NCBI GenBank assembly: GCA_001600455.1
Contig: BCKC01000011.1
Coordinates: 1 to 64,000 of the forward strand
DNA length: 64,000 nt
DNA from: Endocalyx cinctus
Taxonomy: Eukaryota; Ascomycota; Sordariomycetes; Amphisphaeriales; Apiosporaceae
Direction of reading: 5' to 3'
The translations under genes and the position numbers were made by a program. A model generated the notes under the pieces. It made no database searches and was not told where the DNA came from. It saw only the letters and a program-made list of their open reading frames with translations. Of this stretch, positions 47,235-59,032 are shown piece by piece (the first letter of the stretch is position 1; every line of letters begins with the position of its first letter).

Positions 47235-48478
47235 TTAAAGCGGGGGATATGTGTCGGCTCCGAATGCACCGTTGTTGACGTCTTCGGGGCTGTTAAACTC
47301 GGCCTCGTCGCCGCCAAAAGCACTTTCGGCCTGGGAATTGTCGTAGTTACCGGTAGCATATCCTCCCCGAGCATGATCGTAGTGACTAGTAGCATATGCG
47401 GTCTCGGCATCTTGAAACTGCTGGACGCCAAAGTCCTGGCTATCATCGGCGATATGCATCGGTGTAGGAGCGGGAACAGTGGCAGAACCGGAAGATCCAA
47501 TGCCCGATACCCAGTTCTCATCGGCGACACCGATCACGTTGGCGATACCGGCCACGTGGGCGTTGGGTGAGCGAACCTCCTGCTGAAGCTCATGAACTCT
47601 TCTAACCAAATGGTTGTGCGCATGAAACCCATGCAAGACCTGACTATAAAGCTGGGTAATCATCTTGTTCTGGTCGAAGATAACGTTCCGCAAATGCATA
47701 ATATGGTCAGCAAGCTGATCTAATCGCCGGTTAGCACCTTCCCAGGACGCCTAAAAGTGAGCGGTAAATTAGCTTTCTGGTCTTTACTACACAAGTTGGA
47801 GAGCAGGAATGGGGAGGCTTACGGGTTGGTATCTCATGTCGTTGTTGACGTAGTTGTTCGTAGGGCTAAAGGAAGCCGCCGGCTGCTGAGAGTTGACGGG
47901 GACATCAGAAAATCCGGGAACGGAGGCGCTGTTGGCAGCAGCAAAAGGATCCAAGAAATTGGAATGGTGCTAGTACCAAAAATTAGCATTTAGAATTTAA
48001 CTAGGATATGGCAGGTATAACGTTCTTCGACTGAACTTACTCCCTGTAGATTCGCCGGTAAGGTACCAGGCTGTTGCTGAGGAATCTCCTGATATTGTCG
48101 CTGCTGTTGATCAACAGGATTCATAACAATCTGCTCATCGACATCGATATCTTCGTCGCTGTCGTAGATGGGTTCACCACCCATAAAATCAGCCATCTTA
48201 GATTCGTGGTCCAAACGAAGCTCGCGACGATTGGCCATCACCTCGTTGGCGATCAAGTCCAGTATGTAACAGCGATAAGCTTCTGTACCGCTCTCGAAGG
48301 GGTAACTATTGATTCTATTCTTCCAGGCGCGGGCAATGGCTTTGGCATCAGCTGCTATAGCAGCCTCTCGGGTACGCGTGCGGTTGTCAAGACCAGCCTT
48401 ACGCTTGCGGGAACGTACAGTATGTATGTTGGTGGAATATTCCCACTGCTCCTTTTTATTGCCTAGCGTCTTCGACAT
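47235..48478 (-). CDS. Hypothetical protein with basic N-terminus and C-terminal coiled helix
   Basis: Three exons, complement(join(47235..47750,47823..47969,48041..48478)), 366 aa, all in phase 0 with consensus GTAAG donors and TAG acceptors. N-terminus: MSKTLGNKKEQWEYSTNIH then a basic stretch VRSRKRKAGLDNRTRTREA, followed by a conserved-looking helical segment (AIARAWKNRINSYPFES, YILDLIANEVMANRRELRLD), an acidic patch (YDSDEDIDVDEQ) and Gln/Pro repeats. The third exon has a helix with heptad character (RRLDQLADHIMHLRNVIFDQNKMITQLYSQ) and a low-complexity acidic/Asn/Gly tail. No family recognised. The basic segment plus acidic/Gln-rich regions would suit a nuclear regulatory protein, but this is inference. 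Confidence 0.7.
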
Positions 48479-51400
48479 GGTGAGTCGACCGACTAGACAA
48501 AAACATCTTTTAGTTAATATCCACTTGGATAAGTAATGAATGGTGGATTGGGGGGGGAACCGAAAAGAGAACTGGTTACATGAAATACTGGGTGAATAGA
48601 ATAGGATTTTTGCCTGCTATCTTTTACTTACCAGAATAATTGTATCAATTGATTCTAGTTACCTAGATGTTATCTTGAAATGATTAGCGTGGAGGGAATT
48701 CACTGATCGTGATTAAACTAACCTTTATTTTGATTTATATGGTGTTAGAAAATTCAAAGATTACTCTCGTGTTGTGAAAGACTCCGATATGTTGTCTGCA
48801 AAGATAGGTATGAGTGAACATTGATGAGGAACTTTTAGAAAGGGCTGCTAATGCTTCACGAAGTAATGTATGTAATATAATGTAGGTAATGGAGGTAGTG
48901 TTGGTAGCGAAAACTGATAAGATAGGAAAGGTATGGAAAACTGCAATCGCAATTAAATCAGAGTAGGTGTCCAATCACTTACCAAGTGAATTTGATACGA
49001 TTGTTCTCTAGGTCGAACAAAAGAGGGTGTTCTTTTAGGGAGGGGAAGAAAGTTGTTAATTCTATCAATATTTTCATCCATTAACTGGAAGCGATGACCC
49101 AGTGAAGTGATACTATACTTGGGAATTGGTCGGTGTTCGTGATGATGATCTATTATCAATTGAGAAATATATCCGATATTATAAAAATCATTTATTGTAA
49201 ATAAAAGGTAGACCCATAACCATAAAGTACTTCAATCGAGTGTTGAGGGTATGGGCGAAGAGAAGATATTGTGTGGTGTTGGGTGGTAGGAGGAGAGTAG
49301 ATTGCAAATTACTCACAAAGATTTCTTAAATATTTGGGGAATCTGGCTTAGGCAACGAGGAGTTTCAATTCATTTTTTCGTAAGTCCAGTAAAATTTCGA
49401 GGAAGAAAAATACAGAAGGGGAGAAGGCCAGTGGCACGACGTGTAAAGGAGATTGTATCAGAAGGAAGGAGATGAATAGGAAATTGTATTTGATAGATGC
49501 CTTTTTTAATTTATAGGCATCACTTATTATGTTCCAAAAGTACCAGAATAAAAATAATACAAGGCTGCGAGGGGGGAAGGGAACAGCCACAGGAAAGGTA
49601 TTGGATCAGTGATCTATCTAGTAGGTAGGATGGGAAAACTAAGCATGTATTCTTCCGGTACTTTCTATTACGGAGACGAGGGCCTAGAGGTTTTTCACTT
49701 CGCACACGATGAAGAACATATCGATTTTAATAAAATAGCTATATTCTTAGTTTGATAAGAAGGAGTATTACCATGATTACCTTGACTTTCCGGTAGGTTC
49801 TACATAGATTGGTGATTCTCCCCAAACTCATTCCGACATCATAACAACCACCTGACCTCCAAAATTTGTTAAGGTCGATATCAAGCTACTACTTAATAAA
49901 CTGACCCGTAAATCTACTTGATACTTCTGAGAAAAAAAAGTTTTTCCGTTTATCTAAATAAATAGGGAATCACAAAATGGTAATTCACTATCCCGGGGGT
50001 GCTAATAACCCTGTAAATATAGGGCATAATATAAATATTAAAAAAAAAAAAAAAATTAAAGATAAAAAAGAAAGAGTTGTTTACTTACCAGCCATGAAGG
50101 TAGAACAGGCAGGTTCCTTTGAAATAAATAAGAGCATACACTCGTAGCAGAGGAGAATATTGGGTACAAGTCAATGCCATCTGAAGTATCCGAGATGCTC
50201 TTGTCAAGTAATTACGTACTTAGACAGCGAGCAGCAGTCTCTTCAAGCTTCCTATTCCATATATCTATTGATTTATCTATCATTTCTAGCATATTATGAT
50301 ATTGAAATTATTTGAAGCTGTGTAGTGAAGAAAGTGGAGTGAGTACTGAAACTACGTAGAACCAGTTACACCCACCATAATACCCCTTTCAAGAAAGCTC
50401 ATCTATTAGGTAGTTAAGCCAGCTTAAGAGAGAAGGCAGCCCACAGAGGATATTTTTTAAAAGAAACACTGAAATTTCCATACATGAAAACAGGACTTAT
50501 ATTATGCTATTTCCTCCATAAGAACATCTAATTATGTATCAATGTAGACATCTTGAAAATAAAGGGGTTGACTCACGTGACACTTCCACCCTTATTGGAA
50601 TCTTAGCCGCTATGCCGTGGATGTAGTGAAAAGCCCTTGAATCCTCAAGCTTAGACTTGACGGCCGGCCGCATAATACACAAAACAAAATGATATAACTG
50701 CCTTATTATAATATCCACATCTTTATTTATTGAAGGAACTGGGTCGAATCAGTCACTAGATGGCATCAATCACTGCCTAGGATAAGGGAAGTGCGGAACA
50801 ATCCGCTCATTCGATTCGGATCTCTACTGCTGTCCAAGTGGAGTCAACCTCATACCGGTTGAAGAACTTGGATCTTAACTAGGAGTACTTACCTCCTATA
50901 TGGCTGCTAGAAGATCAGATGAAGCAAACTATTTCCCTTTTCCGAGGTGTGATTCCTTGTAACTAGCTGACAGCCTCCCTAAATCACTAAAAAGAAAGTA
51001 AACAACTACAGTTCCAGGGAAAGACATCGACCTATTGTGGCAAGAACATATATCTACATTTGTATTATTCGAATATATAATCTAATAAATAGAAACAACG
51101 TGGACAAAATAAGCAGAAACTTTTGTGTTAAGAATTGATAATCAGAGAAGGTAGGGCATTTCCTAGGTATTATAACTAGATACTTGTTTGTAATAGGTTC
51201 TATTTTGGGTAAGGAGTGTACATAATTTAGTACGGAAAAGCTGGTATCTAGGGAGGTAGACAGGTCATGGGGGTACTTCGGTTTACCTTAATCGCGTGTA
51301 GTAATAAATCGAATCACATAGAACATCATGTACCTAGGTAATTAGGTACCTACCTTACCTAGAGGTATCCATCAGTCGCATGATCATCCGTAATTTAGGA

Positions 51401-51497
51401 CTGTTCAGACCTTCCATATATTAAAAAATAAAAATAAGAAGTTTAGGAATGCACGAAATTTTTCTTCTTTTGCTCCCATACGGTCAAAAAAATTATC

Positions 51498-51560
51498 TAT
51501 ATAAGGATGGGTTGGGTCACCTTTTCCCTTGCCAGTCTTTCTCTCTCTCTTTTATTTTTC
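51498..51560 (+). promoter_or_regulatory. Possible promoter: TATA box and CT tract
   Basis: TATATAAGG at 51498-51506 is followed about 30 bases later by a pyrimidine tract (CTTTCTCTCTCTCTTTTA), the usual arrangement around fungal transcription starts. Downstream there is no long ORF: the first ATG (51571) gives only about 34 codons, but intron-like GTAAG...ACAG blocks follow near 51899-51970. The transcript, if any, may be non-coding or encode very short peptides. Confidence 0.3.
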
Positions 51561-52601
51561 ACCTAGAATAATGCTTCAAATTCACTCAAGAATCAGTGTT
51601 GATATCCACCCACAACAGAACCATTCTAATTATTCTTTGTTTTTGTACCTCTTGGCTGTCATCTATTATTTATTATAGTATTCATTTATTCATTTCCTCA
51701 CACAAGCATAATTTACAAACAATCATAAGCCTCGAACATATTCAGCAATACTCAACAACATATCTGAATAAGGATCCCTAATATTACCGAGACAACATGC
51801 TATATATTATCTACCATAACCATTCAAGATAAATCCAAACCTAGGAGGGGGGAGATGGAAATGATATTAGTAGAACCAATCCGCTTCCTTGTCGCTGGTA
51901 AGAATGATTTGACCTTTTTTCTCTATAATCATCAGCTACGGGAATCTGCTACTAATTTAATAATATACAGCTTGCAGCCATGCCGGCTTCAAACATACCC
52001 ATCTTATCAGGTCTAGGCATCAGCGAAAACGATGGCCGATGAATCAGGTTCCTCACATTCGTTTTAATATTGATATTCCCAAGATAAAGGTATTCAAGTA
52101 AGTATAGCGATTTCATGTCATGATCATTCCTTATAAATACAATGACTTCATATCTGTATATTACCATTTTGTACCACAAATAATTCCCCAAGATCCAAAT
52201 CAATTGTGACCCCTACCCTACCAATGACATACCTTCCCTGTATCATTTCAAAGTACCTACGGTACGAGTTTTCCGATTAAGCATTGTCCTGAGGCGTATT
52301 TACGTCGCAGTGTTTACCTACTGCATCAGCAAATGAAACCTCTATCTAGAATCGTCATGTCCTGGATATCACTGACAATAATTAGTCAACAGTCATCAAA
52401 TTGATGTGTCTTTGTTCTGAAGACACCGGCGCTTCCAGACCTTCTTCCCTCAAGTGACTCTTAAGCTCATCGGGGTAATTTCCTGCTTGATATTAGTTCA
52501 GCGTGAGCGAATAGCAGATTACATCTCAGAAAGAGCCTTCAAGAAAATGGAGAAGTAAGAACGGCTAGAAGAGGCTAAAAGAAGATTTACATAACATCAC
52601 A

Positions 52602-52898
52602 ATGCTTTTCGCCAAAAGCTGGTTCAACCTCCTCCCTCAATATCTCAACCCGGCCATTGTGAATAAGAGCTACACGCCTGAAAGGAAATCGCGAATTCCA
52701 ATTTCTTACAACATCGAGAAGTTACAATATCCAGGACAGCCTCAGAAAAACGTCACTTCTCGCACCAGGGAGTGGGCCTCAATATCTACTTCTAATACCG
52801 AAATCCCCAGAGCTCAACAGAGAACCATGGGTTTTGGACCTCATCGTGAGAACACGGCCAGAGCTCATCGAATCCACTATTATAACTCCTCGAAATGA
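52602..52898 (+). CDS. Small ORF, 98 codons, doubtful
   Basis: Starts at a true ATG in the context ATCACAATG and ends at TGA. The product begins MLFAKSWFNLLPQYLNP, with an amphipathic N-terminus, and is otherwise polar and basic with no domain. Composition is more protein-like than flanking frames, yet no homologous family or intron structure is recognised. May be an orphan gene or chance. Confidence 0.25.
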   Translation: MLFAKSWFNLLPQYLNPAIVNKSYTPERKSRIPISYNIEKLQYPGQPQKNVTSRTREWASISTSNTEIPRAQQRTMGFGPHRENTARAHRIHYYNSSK

Positions 52899-55191
52899 CT
52901 CCTCAAGATGGTACTTGGCAACTCCGGTTTACTTTCCCTTCGTTTTCCCTCCCTCACAACTTCAGAGGCCGACTTGCTAATCCGGCAAATGAAGGTCTTC
53001 CCCGCCTAGGTCAGCACGACATACCTTCAAGACTTCAGGCTTGATGTACCTTCCACTACCTCCTTCGCTCACATTGAAGCTATCTTGCTTCTCTAGAGCT
53101 GTTTCCCCTGCCAACTCTCTCGGGCACGAGCGTTATGTTCAACAGTACTGGTATGATTGCCCTGAGCTAGCACGGCTACTTCCGCTACTAATTCTCATAC
53201 GCCCAATATAACCATCTAAGTGGTGGGTGGAGGAAGGAAATGCGCGAAAAACTATATCAACACTGAAGACATGGGTCAATGATAATTGGATGCCATGCCA
53301 CTACTGCTTGTGCATGGAAATAAGCAGGTCAGAGATATAAATCACTCTCTATATAAGAATGATACTTCCCCTGGTCGAGATACAAACCCTTACTTATAGG
53401 GCGGTATCGGGAGGCGGCTGGAGAGGAGAGTTTTGAGGTCATAATTTTCCCTCCATATTTTTTTTCTCGAGTTTTTTTGTCGCATCAAGCTTAAGATATG
53501 TTCTCGACTTCTTTCTTTCTTTCATGGTAAGTTTATATTTATATTATAACTTTCATTTTCTTCTATCATAAATAAGCTCTATTGTTAGTGGAATGACTTT
53601 CAACTAACTTTCTGCTCAATACAGAACGCCCTTTCATCATCATACCTATCATGGCATAAATTCAGAAGCAGCAGCTACCGATATTAACGCAAATAGCTCT
53701 AGTCGAGCGTGGAGATAAATCTGTCTCGACACCGCCAAGATTCTTAACAAGTTGGTACTCTGCTCTCGAACCTAGGCCTCGCCGTCGTATAATGCTGCGG
53801 TGGTTCGCCTCAATAACCTCAGTATCGAGCCTTTGATATGTTCCTATTTATCTCATGCGCGGTGTCCTCGATAAAAACGGATACTCGAAGATGGACTGGG
53901 TTTCCACCTAGTATTTACACTACCTCCCTCAGTACCTCAGTTACAGTCGCAAAAATTGCACAGACACTTGGTATCTGGGCTGCGTCCCTCGAGACCTTGT
54001 TCTTGCGATAAATTGACAAAAAAGAGACGTAAGTTCTTCCTGTTACTCGTATATAATATATAAATGTTATGTAATTCCATCTAGATTTGAAGCCTAACTC
54101 GGTTTAACAGCTCAGATATGAACGATTTACCGTCCCCATATGAACGACGAAAACGCTTAGCTCCGGATCCTATCTGTAAAAAATCTTCGGATTATCAACA
54201 ACCTCAGCAATATCTTGTCATCTAGATAGATCAGATGCGGCTGCCGTGTGCCACGGAAGAGTCAACGAAGACATCTATACGGACCAAATGATCTAACAGC
54301 CATCAAAATATATTAAATTGCCTCTTTCGGAAATAATAATTGGGTGAGGGTTACGAGAAGCGCAGCTGCGACACCTGTATCATCTCAACGAATAAGCTGT
54401 TTGCTCCTTGCCCCTCTTCCGCAGCTCAACCTGCGCAGATCAGAAAAGGGGAGTTTGATTCGTCTCATAAGACGAAGAAACACACGCCCCGCCCTTCTCT
54501 GAAGACAAGTATTCCTGAGCGGGTTGCTGAGGGAAATAAAGTACTGCTTGTACAACACGAGGAAGAGCTATTGCCGAGATACTATCATAATTGTCGAACG
54601 GATAGACCCCGACCTCTTCAGCAAATGCTCCTGCCATCATTACACGGGCTACCTGGACACTCTCATCCGCGAGCAAGTCATGGCGACGAAGAGATTTCTG
54701 AAGACGACCGAGAGTTTTGCAACACTCTCTTCCGATAACCTCAGATCACCTTTCACTCAGCATTACACCTTATCCATCCACTCTTGCTAGTGCTGCTTGC
54801 CAATCCAAAGATGATTTCAACCTCACTATACCTCTATTTTCTCGCGGGCGAGTCCCCAGGTCATGGTGAGTCATCCTTCATCTTCCTCTTTATCTCCCAA
54901 TTTCTCCTACACTCATCCACCCTATAGAAGGCAGTCTCGGTCTTTCATTCCTTCCTACCTAGTCTCAAGGAGATACCTTAACTCATTCTTGCTAGAATTT
55001 ACTAACCTTCTATCTGAAAGGATACAGAACCCTCCATCTTTGGTCTGTCAAGCTTGAAAGAATGATCTTGTTCTGATTGACACAACAATCGCGATGACAC
55101 CAATCCCAGAACCTCAGCCTGCGCCGACGCTTATCCGGAGCTGAACTCAATATTGAGCTAAGCTGGTCGCACCTCTTGACCACAACTTCCC

Positions 55192-55368
55192 AAGCTAAGC
55201 TGAAAGGGGTCTCGCAACCTCCCAAGCTAAGCTAGGAGGGGTGCAACCACACAGGCTAAGCTAAGGGGGGTCTCGCAACCTCACAAGCTAAGCTAAGGGG
55301 AGTCTCGCAACCTCCCAAGCTAAGCTAGGAGGGGTGCAACCTCACAGGCCAAGCTGAGAGGTGTCTGC
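55192..55368. repeat. Minisatellite, units of 32 and 29 bp
   Basis: At least five full units beginning AAGCTAAGCT (or AGGCTAAGCT) at 55192, 55224, 55253, 55285 and 55317, with a diverged sixth from 55346. Unit lengths run 32, 29, 32, 32, 29. The 32-bp units carry GGGTCTCGCAACCTCCC-type tails; the 29-bp units carry GGAGGGGTGCAACC. A related AGCTAAGC element occurs just upstream near 55157. Confidence 0.85.
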
Positions 55369-55670
55369 TTTTCTCTGCCCTCTTCCGCCTCAGCTTTTCG
55401 GTTAGCTTTGCGACAGCCGGCGCCGAATATTTCACCAAAGCCCTCCGTCCTTACTCGGGCCCCATGCTTGGGATACCTGAGAGTCACCAATTCGTGACTT
55501 CCCAGGTTAATGTGCCTGCTTGGCTAAGCCAATGCACCTTCTCAACAGCTGATGGTTTCAGCCGGGGGGATGATCAAAGGAACCCAGTACTACTACCCTC
55601 AAACACTCCTCGAACATCTCCAGGGGGGAGTGCGAAGAGACGGATGACTGGGTGGGGACTAGAGACACTA

Positions 55671-55965
55671 TGGACTTTACTGCTGATAAGTCCTGCTCTC
55701 TGGCCTGGGTTGCAGTTTTAGCTTGGCCATACCATGAAACTACCTCAGTCATATTCTTTCAGAAGTAATTACGCTCGGGTCGGAAGCAGTATGGACTTTA
55801 ATTGCTGAACTACTGTCTCTGGCCTGGGTTGCAACTTCAATCAAAGGCCAATCGAACCTTTCGCTGTCCAATGGCCCTTAGCGAAACAGGTGCGCCTAGC
55901 CCGAAAGGCAGTATGGACTCTAAGTGCTGAACTACTGTCCCTGGCCTGCTTGGCTGGTGTCGGGT
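55671..55965. repeat. About 121-bp tandem repeat, three copies
   Basis: The segment TATGGACTTTA...GCTGA...CTCTGGCCTG recurs with TGGACT at 55671, 55792 and 55914 (spacing 121 and 122). All three copies carry CTGGCCTG about 35-40 bases further on; the first two share the CTGGCCTGGGTTGCA form. Flanking parts of the unit are more diverged. The array lies about 300 bp after the 29/32-bp minisatellite. Confidence 0.75.
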
Positions 55966-56350
55966 CTGTACCGTGCCTTGTTTCCCGCGCAAGCCCATTA
56001 CCTCAGCCAGTCCGGGATGGAGGAAAGAAGTACTCGAAATCTACCTCGTCCTGGCTGCTGCTGCTTGCGGCAAGCAATATTTTGACTCAGCGCCTTGAGT
56101 CGAAGCTTGCAACGTCACAGCCGTGCCAGGTCCACCCTGGTCCAGTTCCAGCAATACTGCAGACTAGGGTGGCCCCCGTTGCCTGAGGTCGAGCTCTGTT
56201 AATATAAGGAGACTTAATTAAATCTCGGGCCGGGGTGTCGGCAGCCCTCCTACAATTACCTCATAATTTCCGTGCGATATGGGTTGGGCTGGCCATGCCT
56301 GGGGATTTACGGTCAGGCCGTGGACGCCCCTCCAGGGTTCCGGCGGAATA

Positions 56351-56740
56351 GTAAGTTATCTCCTTCTACTTATGTTTATAAAGATATAATCTACTCGGTT
56401 CGAAGAAATATTAATACTAATATATGATTCATTCTCATAGATGACGCCTCTGTCAATCTCCCTCTCCAAATTGATTATTAGGAGAGGTTGAGGGACCTCC
56501 AAGACGCCAAAGGTCAGTCTTATAGGCCTTTGATGAGATAGTAAGTGTAATTCTCATTTCTGACTCCGATTCAAAATTTATTCTAATTGATGTCAAGAGA
56601 TCTTTATGCTAACATATGATTAATCCTCATAGACGACGTCCCTGGTCCCTCTCCCCACAGCAGACTCATTACTGGGAGGGGTGGGGGTTCTCCAGGACGT
56701 AGCACCCCTCCAGGGTTCGTGCCTCCGACAAGGCAGATGT
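56351..56740 (+). repeat. Tandemly duplicated intron-exon-like unit (about 190 bp, two copies)
   Basis: Two intron-like blocks, 56351-56440 and 56541-56632, each start GTAAGT and end CATAG. Both have a branch-like CTAAT/CTAAC followed by ATATGATT near the end. Each is followed by a similar exon-like block beginning (A)GACG and containing TC(C)CTCTCC and later CTCCA(A/G)GACG. One in-frame TAG sits in the first exon-like block. This looks like an internally duplicated, partly decayed gene segment; no protein family recognised. Confidence 0.45.
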
Positions 56741-57087
56741 ATCTGCTTCCCTGGGGGGGTGGGCGAAGTTATCGGGTTTGGTTGCGATGGGACGGGGCAT
56801 ACCATCTTTTCCGGCTTCTGTTTGAGCGAGCTGTTTGCTCCTCCGCCCGACCTTACCGAAATCTCAACAAATCATAAGGGAACTTGGAAGGATATAATGT
56901 AGGCAGGCAGGATGGACTTGGAGGATAAGGAAACCCTGTTGCTTACAGGGAAGAAAGGATATAAGGGGGTTCCGATAGTCGGCAACACCAAAGTCAATTC
57001 CTCCCAGAACTTATTAATTCTATGAATTAGAAAGAAAAAAAAAAGTAAAACAGAAGAGTGAAAATATAAGTCAATATTTATTAAATT

Positions 57088-57120
<33 letters not shown>

Positions 57121-59032
57121 ACACTAACTCTTATTTTGTAAGATCTCACGATATCACTTCGACAACTGCTCGTACGAGACTGACTTATACTGTACTGCTG
57201 GCTGAGTTAGTCGTAGGCGTATCTAACCTATGAACCATACACCCTTACAACTGTTATCTTAAGCCTCTTCTATTAGTTTGAATATATTTTAGGTAGATAT
57301 GCGGATATTGGATAGCGATCAAATGGACTAGGCAGCACTTCAATTAGCCAGAAGAGGTGAGGGATATCTTAAAAAGCAGGGATTAACCGATACGATCCGC
57401 GATCATAGCTCAGCAAGAGTCGAGCGTGGAAACGGCTGAACGACCGGATGTATGACGTTCTATACATTTTAGACATTACCCTCATCTCTATTTGTAACTT
57501 GGGCTTGGTGAGACTGGAAATCCGTAACTGCATGGCAGAGCACCGAACTCTTTAGATGCTGGCAGACCTCCCCTTGGGAGTGACGTTTACTCACGCCTAG
57601 GATCATGGTTCCCAACATAACCGGAATCCGCGAACCGGAGTGGTTCACCCCTCGGGGATACGTATCGAGAACTCAATCTTACTACCGAGACGGGAGCCAT
57701 CAATTATAGACCATTTGAGATACTATGCAATATATAGAATATGGCCCAACCGAAACCCCAACCAAGTCGGGCTTGACTTGGAAGATACGCGAGAAGAGCA
57801 TCGTAATTTGTGGACGCGCCTGGCTAGTAGAGAACGAGAAGGGACATCGTCGGTGTTGGAAGAAATGCGTACCCCCGTTCGTAAAATGAAAGGCGGAACC
57901 ATGTGGAAAGGATTCAATATTTTTGTTAACTTGCTGCCGAGGTGGATATAATCTTTAATAGTAGCACCGGCTGAAATATATCTCCTTTACGAAGTCATTT
58001 AGATTATATACACTTATATTACTATACGAATAATCATGTATCCAATTACTTTGACTTACTTTCTCTTATACGTCAGGTTTGGGCTTTTATGAATATGACA
58101 AACCGGTGTCTTTGGCTGGTATGAGAACCCCTATCACTCGGGCTATACTATAAGTTTTGATAAAGCATATGATAAAAAGAAATATCAACTAGAGGAACAC
58201 GCGTACCTTAATTCTTTTTATGTTTCCTTGGCTCAATATAAATTATATCATCATATCTTATTGATGTCTAGCGGCCATTGCAAGATATTAGAAAACCGCT
58301 GAAGAAACGGGATACTGGAAGACTCCTCTTGCAGATACACTATACATAGGATAAAATGCTATTAGCTATGGGGATCGGACATGTCACCTGTCTCATGTTT
58401 CAATATTCATATAACTCATTCTCGGAAAGCAGAAAATAACAACTCAGGAAATCATTGTGATTTCTCGTTATAGTCTATCTGGGATCTAGTCAGACCGAAA
58501 CCAGGACTTGGTTCTTATGTTCTATGCTATACACATGTGCCTCTTGTAAGAAGGGGGGGGTGGAACACGAGCAGTTTACCCCTCTCTCCCTTTACATATC
58601 TCAACTCCTTTAGGAAAATGTATGTCTACATGAGTTTCATGGTGATGGGAAAAAATGTAAAACTTTAACAGCATAATACAGCCCATTACCCCATTCTCAT
58701 ACCGTACCAAGAAAGAAAATGACATATCTTGATCAAAGTCCGACGTTATAGACCTTTTCTTTCTTGATAATTCCTTCCCTAATGGCTGACTTGTTTGATT
58801 TCGCAGCTACAGCATAAGCCAGTGCAATCAAGTCGGGAGGTAAAAGCGAGAAATGTATATTTCCCTTATCCGATGTGTGTATTGCTTGGGGACGTTATGA
58901 TGTTGGAGGGAAGAATGGTACAATCACCCATTCGGAATCTAGGTCCCACCCCATCGAATCGTCTAATGGATGTTGCACGCGGTTGGAAGGCGACGACAAT
59001 AAATCAGTGGAATTATGAATGGAAACACCATC

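Larger units (their letters stand above)
48479..59032. other. 10.5-kb gene-poor region with tandem repeats
   Basis: No gene can be assembled with confidence. Contents seen: 5' flank of the preceding gene; TACCTAGGTA (51331); promoter-like TATA/CT tract (51498-51560) with intron-like blocks to about 52.1 kb; a 98-codon ORF (52602-52898); short coding-like fragments around 54.1-54.74 kb (for example YERRKRLAPDPICKK and KRSCDTCIISTNKLF); three tandem-repeat arrays (55192-55368, about 55671-55965, 56351-56740); a 28-T run (57089-57116); and a coding-like fragment with no ATG at its start (57640-57951). The whole may be an old, decayed segment. Confidence 0.45.
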
